A stretch of DNA of 64,000 nt from contig NZ_LUKZ01000029.1 of NCBI RefSeq assembly GCF_001633105.1, positions 140,845 through 204,844 on the forward strand, given 5' to 3'. A model generated the notes under the pieces. That model did no database searches, was not told where the DNA came from, and worked only from the letters and a program-made list of their open reading frames with translations. This stretch comes from Acidovorax sp. GW101-3H11. GTDB taxonomy: Bacteria > Pseudomonadota > Gammaproteobacteria > Burkholderiales > Burkholderiaceae_C. Made by a program: the position numbers and the translations under genes. This document shows, one piece after another, positions 8,665-15,630 of the stretch (its first letter is position 1; each line of letters begins with the position of its first letter).

Positions 8665-9738
8665 ATGGAAAATTTGGACGTTGTGGTGCTGCGCACCCTG
8701 CAGGGCTGGAGGGCAGCAGGGCGCCGCGCGCTGCTGGCCACGGTGGTGCGCACCTGGGGCTCGTCGCCCCGGCCGGTGGGTTCCATCATGGCGCTGTGTG
8801 AGGATGGCGCGGTGGTGGGCTCGGTGTCGGGCGGGTGCATCGAGGACGACCTGATCGACCGCCACACCCGCGCCTATGCGCAGGCCGCTGCGGCAACGTC
8901 CGGCGGCGCCCACAGCATCCCCAGCGGGCCCCCGTCGTTTGTCAAATACGGCATCAGCGCCGACGAAGCACACCGCTTTGGCCTGCCCTGTGGCGGCACG
9001 CTGGAGCTGCTGCTGGAGTACGACCCCGATCCCACCTTGCTGGCCGCGTTGATTGCCCAGCTGGCCGCCGGGCGCCTCATGCAGCGCACGGTGCGCCTGG
9101 CCGATGGCGCCGTGACCCTGGCGCCCACCCAGGCGCCCGAGGACCTGGCGGTGGATGCGGTGCAGCTCACCAACACCTTCGGGCCCGAGTACCGCATGCT
9201 GCTCATCGGTGCAGGGCAGCTCACCGAGTACCTGGCCACCATGGCCTTGTTCAATGGTTTTGCGGTGACGGTGTGCGACCCGCGCGAGGAATACCGGGGC
9301 AGCTGGAGCGTGGCGGGCGCCACGGTGGTGGGCGACATGCCCGACGACGTGGTGCTGGCCTTCAAGCCCGACCGCCGCAGCTGCGTGGTGGCGCTCACGC
9401 ACGACCCCAAGCTCGACGACCTGGCGCTGCTGGAGGCGCTGAACACCGAGGCGTTCTATGTGGGCGGCATTGGCTCGCGCCGCAACAACGAAGCCCGCCG
9501 CGCGCGCATGATCGAGCACTTCGACCAGACCGAGGCCAGCCTGGCGCGCCTGCGCGGCCCGATTGGCATCTACATCGGCAGCAAGACACCGCCTGAGATC
9601 GCGGTGAGCGTGATGGCCGAGATCCTGGCCGTGAAGAACGGCGTGACCCTGCCGCGCGACATGGAGGTGGCCCAGGCCAAGAACGAGCGCGAACTGGCGC
9701 ACAATGACCCGGGTGCGCGGGTGTGCGGCGTGGGTTGA
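8665..9738 (+). CDS. XdhC family maturation protein
   Basis: A 357-residue protein with an N-terminal XdhC/CoxI segment (LATVVRTWGSSPRPVGS, VSGGCIEDDL) and a C-terminal Rossmann-type XdhC domain (LIGAGQLTEYLA, GGIGSRRNNEARR). XdhC proteins bind molybdenum cofactor and deliver it, after sulfuration, to hydroxylases of the xanthine dehydrogenase family. This is the last gene of the molybdenum locus. GAGGAAG lies 6 bases upstream of ATG 8665, which fixes the start over longer in-frame options. Convergent with the diguanylate cyclase gene. Confidence 0.9.
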   Translation: MENLDVVVLRTLQGWRAAGRRALLATVVRTWGSSPRPVGSIMALCEDGAVVGSVSGGCIEDDLIDRHTRAYAQAAAATSGGAHSIPSGPPSFVKYGISADEAHRFGLPCGGTLELLLEYDPDPTLLAALIAQLAAGRLMQRTVRLADGAVTLAPTQAPEDLAVDAVQLTNTFGPEYRMLLIGAGQLTEYLATMALFNGFAVTVCDPREEYRGSWSVAGATVVGDMPDDVVLAFKPDRRSCVVALTHDPKLDDLALLEALNTEAFYVGGIGSRRNNEARRARMIEHFDQTEASLARLRGPIGIYIGSKTPPEIAVSVMAEILAVKNGVTLPRDMEVAQAKNERELAHNDPGARVCGVG

Positions 9739-9759
9739 AGCGGCGCGGCACGGCGCGAA

Positions 9760-11202
9760 TCACGCCGCGTGGGTGGTGGGGGCCTCCTGCAGAATCACCC
9801 GGTTGCGGCCGGCCTTCTTGGCTTCGTACAGCGCCTTGTCTGCGGTTTCGATCAAATGCTGCGGCGTCATGGCCTCGCCCTGGTGGATGGCGGCGACACC
9901 GGCGCTGATGCTCACATGCGGGCCGGTGGAGCACTGGCTGTGCGGGATGGACAGCCGCGCCACCGCGCCTTGTGTGGCCGTGGCGATGTGCAGCGCACCG
10001 TGGCTGTCCGTCTCCGGCAGTACCAGCGCGAACTCCTCGCCGCCGTAGCGGGCCGCCAGGTCTGAGGGGCGTTTGCCGCTGGCCCGCAGCACCTTGGCAA
10101 TGGTCTGCAGGCACTCGTCGCCCAGCTGGTGCCCATAGGTGTCGTTGTAGGCCTTGAAGTGGTCCACGTCCATCAGTACCAGCGCCAGCGGGCGGTGGTG
10201 CCGCGTGGCCAGGGCCAGTTGCTCTGCCAGGTGCAGATCGAAGGCGCGGCGGTTGGCCAGCTCGGTCAGGCCGTCCTGCATCGAAAGGCGCCACAGGCTG
10301 GCGTTGGCTGCCTCCAGCGCTGCGGTCACCTGCCGCAACTGCGCCTGGTGCCGGGCGCTTTCGCTGAGCAGCACGATGAGCAAAAAGCCCGCCGCCAGCA
10401 GGCCGTAGATGCGCCCCATGTACCAGCCCAGGTCATAACGCCCCGTGTTGAGCAAGGCGGCCATGGCAATGTCCAGCAGCCAGACACACATCACCACCTG
10501 CAGCCAGACATCAAGCAGCGCATGGGGCTTGCGGCGCCACAGCAGCACCAGCGCGGCCAGGCTGAGCAGCCAGATACTGGCCAGCACCAGCTTGCCCGTG
10601 GCCGTGGTGCGGTTGCCATCCAGAAACACCGGCAGGTGCGCGTGCCCGGCGGTGGCGAATCCGGTCCACAGAGCCACCACCAGCAGCACCACGCCCACCG
10701 TGGCCACGATGCCCCGGTGGGCGTGGCCGCGCTTCACCCATTGCGGGCCGCGTGGCTTCTGGTGTTTGATCAGGGCGTAGGCCATCACGGCCAGTGGAAA
10801 GCCCGCATGCCACAGCATGTACAGCGCGGACGAGGTCTGCGGCCGTGAGCCCAGCAGCCCCGTGGGCGCGAACAGGCCCGGAAAAATCAGCGCATAGGCC
10901 GCCGTGGCCGTGGCCGTGAACAGGTAGGCGCCCCCCAGCACCAGCAGCCCCACGGCGCCCAGGGCGCGGTACTGCCCGAACAGCAGCACGGCCGTGATCA
11001 GGTCGAAGATCACCAGGGCGGTGACGTAGATGGGGATGAAGGCCGGGAAGGGGGCAAGTGCCACGGTGGCGTAGGGCACAGCCAGCATGAACAGCACCAC
11101 CGACACCAGGATGGTGGCCCCGGCGGCAAAACGTTCCCGGTGCCCTGCCGGTTCATTGGCAAGGTGGGCCTGGGCCGGCCGCTGGATCGGGTTGCTGGGC
11201 AT
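9760..11202 (-). CDS. Diguanylate cyclase with N-terminal MASE4-like membrane sensor
   Basis: A 480-residue membrane protein. About eight hydrophobic helices fill residues 30-285 and resemble the MASE4 integral membrane sensor (FLAVPYATV-like start, FIPIYVTALVIFDLITA). The GGDEF domain follows, with active site GGEEF at residues 387-391 and DVDHFKAYNDTYGH upstream, so it should make c-di-GMP. Start 11202 has GGGGGGA upstream; a TTG 15 bases earlier is less likely. AT-rich sequence at 11225-11275 is the probable promoter region. No inhibitory RxxD site is obvious before the GGEEF motif. Confidence 0.88.
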   Translation of the reverse strand: MPSNPIQRPAQAHLANEPAGHRERFAAGATILVSVVLFMLAVPYATVALAPFPAFIPIYVTALVIFDLITAVLLFGQYRALGAVGLLVLGGAYLFTATATAAYALIFPGLFAPTGLLGSRPQTSSALYMLWHAGFPLAVMAYALIKHQKPRGPQWVKRGHAHRGIVATVGVVLLVVALWTGFATAGHAHLPVFLDGNRTTATGKLVLASIWLLSLAALVLLWRRKPHALLDVWLQVVMCVWLLDIAMAALLNTGRYDLGWYMGRIYGLLAAGFLLIVLLSESARHQAQLRQVTAALEAANASLWRLSMQDGLTELANRRAFDLHLAEQLALATRHHRPLALVLMDVDHFKAYNDTYGHQLGDECLQTIAKVLRASGKRPSDLAARYGGEEFALVLPETDSHGALHIATATQGAVARLSIPHSQCSTGPHVSISAGVAAIHQGEAMTPQHLIETADKALYEAKKAGRNRVILQEAPTTHAA

Positions 11203-11343
11203 GGTGCATCCCCCCAAAGGGTTGGGGTGGATACAAAATTTTATGCTTTTGTTACGTAAACATCTATTTGCTTACATATCTTCCGAGCCCGCCGCCCATC
11301 ACCCGGCGAGGGTGGGCATGGGGCCCAGATCGTCAAAAGGCCT

Positions 11344-12033
11344 TCAGGCGCCCATCACCACCGGCCCACCCTTGGCAATGCCGCGCTGGTACGCCGGGCG
11401 GGCTTCCATGCGCTGCTTGTAGGCCTGCAGGTGCGGGCTGCCACTGGCGTCATTGGCGCGCGACAGCAGGGCTTCCACCGCAAAACTCATCTGGAAGTCG
11501 GCCATGGTGAGGTGTTCGCCCGTAAACCAGCGGTGGGTGGCCAGATGCGCCTCGATGAAAGCCAGCGCGCTGTCCACGTTGGGGTCGATGAGCTTCTTTT
11601 GCACCGTGCCGCACAACTGGCGCGCAATGGGCTTCACGAAGAAAGGCATGGGCTGGGTGGGGATGGTCATGAACACCAGCTTCATCACCAGCCAGTTCAT
11701 GAGCGAGCCCTCGGCGTAGTGCATCCAGAAGCGGCACTGGCGGTGCTCGGGTGTGCGCAGCGCGGGCTGCAGGTGGGCCAGGTCGCCGCTGGCCTGGGGC
11801 CCGTAGGTTTCGACCAGGTATTCGATGATCGCGCCGGATTCGGCAATCACTTCGCCGCCATCGGTGATCACGGGCGATTTGCCGAGCGGGTGAATCTTCT
11901 TGAGTTCAGGCGGCGCCAGCTTGGTGGCCTTGTCGCGCTGGTAGATCTTGAGTTCGTAGGGCACTCCCAGTTCTTCCAGGAGCCAGAGAATGCGCTGCGA
12001 GCGCGAGGTTTCGAGGTGGCGGACGGTGATCAT
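11344..12033 (-). CDS. Glutathione S-transferase family protein
   Basis: A 229-residue cytosolic GST. The N-terminal thioredoxin fold carries SRSQRILWLLEELGVPYE, a PLGKSPVI cis-proline segment and AESGAIIEYL for glutathione binding. The C-terminal helical domain includes FTGEHLTMADFQMSF (N-capping box). Bacterial GSTs of this type conjugate or dehalogenate electrophiles or reduce peroxides; the substrate cannot be predicted. It stands on the same strand as the REC-Hpt gene, 21 bases after it, and may be transcribed with it. Confidence 0.92.
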   Translation of the reverse strand: MITVRHLETSRSQRILWLLEELGVPYELKIYQRDKATKLAPPELKKIHPLGKSPVITDGGEVIAESGAIIEYLVETYGPQASGDLAHLQPALRTPEHRQCRFWMHYAEGSLMNWLVMKLVFMTIPTQPMPFFVKPIARQLCGTVQKKLIDPNVDSALAFIEAHLATHRWFTGEHLTMADFQMSFAVEALLSRANDASGSPHLQAYKQRMEARPAYQRGIAKGGPVVMGA

Positions 12034-12054
12034 GGTGCGGTCCTGTACAGGTTG

Positions 12055-12804
12055 TCAGAGCTGGGTCATGAAGGCGCGTAGCTTGCCCCAGTGGTCCAGG
12101 CATTGGTTGGCGGCGAGTTCGGCGGCGGCCTTCTCCAGCTGGCGCGCTCGCACACTTTGTGTGGGGTGCCCCAGCGTCAGCAGCACGGTGGCCAGGCTGT
12201 GTGCCAGGCGGCGCAGGGCGGGCCAGTCCTGTGCGGCGCAGGCGGCATCGCCCTGCTGCACATCGGCCGGGAACTGCTGCAGGCAACTGGCGCGGTAGGC
12301 CTTGAACAGAAACTCGTCGCCCGCGAAGTGGGTGGCAATCGCTTCGGCCTCGGCCTGGGCGGCGGTGGAAAGTGCTTGAGCGGCGGGTGCCGGTGCCGGG
12401 GAGGTCGGCGCATTGGGTGCTGTGGCCATGGGCAGAGCTAGGGCGTCGCGCACACAGTTTTCCAGCTCCATCACCGAGGCGGGTTTGGACAGCATGCGCC
12501 ACACCTTCATGGCGCCCAGTTGGTCGCGCACGGCAGGGGTCAAACCGGCACTGAAGACGGCCACAGGGATCGGATGGCCCGGGCCCGGCTCGTGCAGTAA
12601 CCGCTGCATCAGGTCGATGCCGGACTCGCCGGGCAGCATGAGGTCGGTGATGATGAGTCGTGTGTGGCCGGCCTGCAGCACCTGCTGGGCGTCACCCACA
12701 TTGGTGCATGTGATCAGCTCGATGGGCAGCTCTTCCAGCGCAAGCTCTACGAAGCGAGCGATGGAGGCATCGTCTTCGACCAGCAGAACCCGGGGCAGGG
12801 TCAT
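12055..12804 (-). CDS. Response regulator with C-terminal Hpt-like domain
   Basis: A 249-residue protein. A receiver domain covers residues 4-122 with acidic pair E10/D11-D12 and phospho-acceptor D54 (ITDLMLPG). An Ala/Pro linker (125-145) leads to a four-helix Hpt-like domain with histidine H202 in LRRLAHSLATVLLTLG. The usual AHxLKG motif is degenerate: the lysine is alanine, so phosphotransfer is plausible but not certain. There is no DNA-binding output. The ATG overlaps the stop of the upstream HTH-REC gene (ATGA), indicating translational coupling. Confidence 0.85.
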   Translation of the reverse strand: MTLPRVLLVEDDASIARFVELALEELPIELITCTNVGDAQQVLQAGHTRLIITDLMLPGESGIDLMQRLLHEPGPGHPIPVAVFSAGLTPAVRDQLGAMKVWRMLSKPASVMELENCVRDALALPMATAPNAPTSPAPAPAAQALSTAAQAEAEAIATHFAGDEFLFKAYRASCLQQFPADVQQGDAACAAQDWPALRRLAHSLATVLLTLGHPTQSVRARQLEKAAAELAANQCLDHWGKLRAFMTQL

Positions 12805-13490
12805 GACGTCACCGGGCCCGTTGGCAGGCAGGCCGCTAGGACTGCAGGCAGCTCTGCCACCAGCCGGGGCTTGTGGATCACCTCCACTCCCTGCAGGGCA
12901 AAGGCATAGGGCTCGCGCTGCGCTTCGTCCAGCGAGGTTACGACGATGAGGTAGCTGCGCGCAAACTGCGGATGTGAGCGCAGTGTGGTGATCAGGGTGG
13001 CGCCGTCGATACCGGGCAGCAGGATGTCAACGATCAGCACCTCGGGCTGGATCTGGCCATACAGGGCCAGCCCTGTGATCCCGTCGTTGGCCACTTGCAG
13101 CGCCGCCTCTGGAAAGTGCTGTTTCACGATCAGCCCCACCAGGTTCTGGAAATGGACCGAGTCTTCAATCAGCAGGATCTGCGGCGTGCGCACCGAGGCC
13201 GGTGTGGCGGACGGGGCGCGAGACACCGGGGGGCGGGTGGCGGGAGCCAGAGGCGGCGCAGACGAGGACGGGGCGCTGTCGGCGCCCGCCAGGCCATGGG
13301 CGCTGGCCCAGCGTTCTACCGAGGTTCGCGAGATTCGCCGGTGCCCGCCGGGGGTCTTCCAGGCCTCCAGCTCGTTGCGGTCCACCATGAGTTGGACGGA
13401 GCGCACGGCCATGCCAAGGATCTTGGCCACTTCGAGCGTGGTGTAGTGGTCCGGTGCCTGGCGCTCCGTTGGGAATTTGTCAGATTGCAT
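12801..13490 (-). CDS. Excisionase/MerR-type HTH fused to a receiver domain
   Basis: A 229-residue protein with inverted domain order. An N-terminal winged helix-turn-helix of the excisionase/MerR type (YTTLEVAKILGMAVRSVQLM, TPGGHRRI; residues 16-62) precedes a Pro/Ala linker (72-100). A receiver domain follows from about 104, with D145 in VLIVDILLPG. Most response regulators carry the receiver first. An in-frame ATG at 13562 would add 24 residues, but those codons lie in AT-rich DNA that also holds the likely promoter of the divergent REC gene, so 13490 is preferred. Probably a transcription factor for this island. Confidence 0.8.
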   Translation of the reverse strand: MQSDKFPTERQAPDHYTTLEVAKILGMAVRSVQLMVDRNELEAWKTPGGHRRISRTSVERWASAHGLAGADSAPSSSAPPLAPATRPPVSRAPSATPASVRTPQILLIEDSVHFQNLVGLIVKQHFPEAALQVANDGITGLALYGQIQPEVLIVDILLPGIDGATLITTLRSHPQFARSYLIVVTSLDEAQREPYAFALQGVEVIHKPRLVAELPAVLAACLPTGPVTS

Positions 13491-13529
13491 AGATCGCGCA
13501 TTTTGGACGATTTTTTTATGTTGGAGATC

Positions 13530-13558
13530 TTGTATTTGATAAAAATGATTGATATGAT
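13530..13558 (+). promoter_or_regulatory. Likely sigma-70 promoter for the REC/HD-GYP/kinase operon
   Basis: TTGTAT (13530-13535), a 17-base spacer and TATGAT (13553-13558) make a good sigma-70 match in a conspicuously AT-rich stretch between divergent genes. Transcription would start near 13565, leaving a leader of about 70 bases before the REC gene. Position and spacing were read directly; activity is inference. Confidence 0.55.
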
Positions 13559-13636
13559 TCAATCAATCGAAAAAAAATCACCTGGCTTGGTGGTTTTCTG
13601 CTCCTAATTGATTCATGTCCTGGAAAGGGGCTTGCC

Positions 13637-14008
13637 GTGAAAAAGATCTTGATCGTTGAAGACCACATGGATATCCGCAAACTGCTGAAGATGACGCTGG
13701 AGTTCGATGACTTCGAGATCCATGAAGCCGCCACCGGGGACGCGGGCTGGGCGCTGGCCCGCGAGCTGCAGCCAGACATCGTGCTGCTGGATGTGATGAT
13801 GCCGGGCACCTTGAACGGCCTGGACGTGTGCCGTCGCATCAAATCCGATCCGGGGATGCGGCACACCAAGGTTGTCATGCTTACGGCGCGGGTGCAGTCC
13901 GATGACAGGGCAGCGGGGTTTGTTGCCGGTGCGGACGACTACCTGATGAAGCCTTTCAGCACCTTGCAGGTCCTGGAGACGATCTACCGCATGGAGGCGG
14001 CGTCGTGA
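13637..14008 (+). CDS. Single-domain response regulator
   Basis: A 123-residue CheY-like receiver only. Acidic pocket E8/D9, phospho-acceptor D52 (LLDVMMPG), T83 (MLTAR) and conserved K105 (YLMKPF) are all in place, so it should be phosphorylatable. No output domain. Its TGA shares a base with the ATG of the HD-GYP gene, so the two may form a split version of the common REC-HD-GYP protein. The preferred phosphodonor is the histidine kinase three genes downstream. Confidence 0.92.
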   Translation: MKKILIVEDHMDIRKLLKMTLEFDDFEIHEAATGDAGWALARELQPDIVLLDVMMPGTLNGLDVCRRIKSDPGMRHTKVVMLTARVQSDDRAAGFVAGADDYLMKPFSTLQVLETIYRMEAAS

Positions 14009-14787
14009 TGCTGGCCGCCCTTGCTGATGCTGAGCCGGCGCCTCAGGCTGAAGGGGGCGCGCGCTGCTTCGACGAAGCCGCCGCAGCGCAGATGGAGCGT
14101 TTTGTGGACGACTTCGGCCGCATGTATCGCGAGCGCAACGAAGCCCTGCGCGAAGTCACCCGCGCTCACCACGAAGCCTTGTTGCACCTCTCAGCGGCAG
14201 CCGATCTCAAGGACGATGACACCGGCATACACATCGTGCGCATCGGCTACCTCGCAGAAGCGCTGGCTTTGGCACTGGGGCAAACAGTGGGCTTTGCCCG
14301 CATGCTGCGCAAGGCCGCACCTATGCACGATGTCGGCAAGATCGGCACGCCCGACAGCGTGCTCAAGAAACCCGGCAAGCTGACCCCTGAGGAGCGGGAG
14401 ATCATGAACGGCCATGCCGCCATGGGGGCAGAGATTCTGGGTCGCTCCCGCATTCCGGTGTTCCGCATGGCCGCAGAGGTGGCGTTGACCCACCATGAAC
14501 GCTATGACGGCGCAGGGTATCCGGCAGGGCTCGCCGGGGATGCCATTCCGCTGTCAGGTCGCATCACTGCCGTGGTCGATTTTTTTGATGCGCTGACCAT
14601 GGACCGCGTCTACCGCCCCGCCTTCAGCGTGGAGGAGGCGCTGGAGATGCTGAAGGCAGAGCGGGGCCGTGCCTTCGATCCGGTGGTGGTGGATGCCTTC
14701 CTGGCGCATGCCGAGGCCATCAATGCCCTGCGCTGCAGGATCACGCAGGAGTGCCCGTCGTTCGATTCGCTGATTGACTCGCCCTAG
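14008..14787 (+). CDS. HD-GYP domain c-di-GMP phosphodiesterase
   Basis: A 259-residue protein. After an N-terminal coiled stretch (to about 55) comes an HD-GYP domain with the metal-binding HD pair H107-D108 (PMHDVGKIG), a later GH and HH set, and an intact GYP motif (HHERYDGAGYP, residues 162-172). These residues are expected of an active c-di-GMP/pGpG hydrolase. ATG at 14008 overlaps the stop of the receiver gene by one base; a GTG one codon earlier is possible. Paired with the receiver protein, it likely forms a phosphorylation-controlled phosphodiesterase. Confidence 0.92.
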   Translation: MLAALADAEPAPQAEGGARCFDEAAAAQMERFVDDFGRMYRERNEALREVTRAHHEALLHLSAAADLKDDDTGIHIVRIGYLAEALALALGQTVGFARMLRKAAPMHDVGKIGTPDSVLKKPGKLTPEEREIMNGHAAMGAEILGRSRIPVFRMAAEVALTHHERYDGAGYPAGLAGDAIPLSGRITAVVDFFDALTMDRVYRPAFSVEEALEMLKAERGRAFDPVVVDAFLAHAEAINALRCRITQECPSFDSLIDSP

Positions 14788-14829
14788 TGCAAAAACATGT
14801 GTAGAAAACCCGGAATTCAAGGAGTCCAG

Positions 14830-15630
14830 ATGCTGATGTCTTGTGTCAATCGATGGAGTGTGGCCGCAGGGCTGTGTATGGCTGTAAGCGTCACCGGTGC
14901 CGCTGCGGGCCCGGTGCTGGATCGTGTGCAGGGCCAGGCCGTGGTCAAGGTCTGCATCTGGCCGGACTACTATGGCGTGACTTATCGCCACCCGCGCACG
15001 CAGGAGCTGGCGGGCATCGACATTGAGCTGTCGGCCGAGCTGGGGCGTGACCTCAAGGTCAAAGTTGAGTACGTAGAGTCCTCATTCGCAACGCTGATCG
15101 AAGACTTGCGTCAAGACCGCTGCGATGTTGCGATGTTTGCCGTTGGCATGCTGCCGCAGCGCATGGAAAAACTCGCTTTCACGCAGCCCTACATGCAAAG
15201 CGACATCTATGCTGTCACGACCAAAAGCAACGTGGTGGTCAAACAATGGGCCGATATCGACAAGCCTGGCGTGATGGTGGCCGTTCAGGCGGGCACCTTC
15301 ATGGAGCCCATCATGGCGCAGCGCCTCAGGAGTGCAACCTTGGTGAAGATCAGCCCCCCCGCAACCCGGGAGCGTGAACTGGTCGCCGGGCGCGTGGATG
15401 TGTTCATGACCGACTACCCTTACAGCAGACGCTTGCTGGACAACGCGGACTGGGCCCGGCTGATCGAACCTGCCGAGCCTTTCTCCGTGCTCCCTTACGC
15501 TTACGCGGTGAAGCAAGGGGATGCCGCCTGGCTCGCTGCTGTGGATGCCTTTGTCTCTCGCATAAAGGCAGACGGTCGGCTGCTACGCGCAGCGGGCCAC
15601 CATGGCCTCAAATCCATCGTGGTGCGCTGA
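14830..15630 (+). CDS. Periplasmic solute-binding protein (SBP_bac_3 type) of the kinase operon
   Basis: A 266-residue exported protein with a signal peptide (about residues 1-26, ending VTGAAAG) and the PBPb fold of amino-acid-binding proteins (AGIDIELSAELG, CDVAMFAVGM, FTQPYM). No ABC permease or ATPase is nearby. Its stop overlaps the start of a membrane histidine kinase by one base, so it more likely presents a ligand to that kinase than feeds a transporter. AAGGAG stands 5 bases before ATG 14830; ATG 14836 is also possible. Confidence 0.88.
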   Translation: MLMSCVNRWSVAAGLCMAVSVTGAAAGPVLDRVQGQAVVKVCIWPDYYGVTYRHPRTQELAGIDIELSAELGRDLKVKVEYVESSFATLIEDLRQDRCDVAMFAVGMLPQRMEKLAFTQPYMQSDIYAVTTKSNVVVKQWADIDKPGVMVAVQAGTFMEPIMAQRLRSATLVKISPPATRERELVAGRVDVFMTDYPYSRRLLDNADWARLIEPAEPFSVLPYAYAVKQGDAAWLAAVDAFVSRIKADGRLLRAAGHHGLKSIVVR

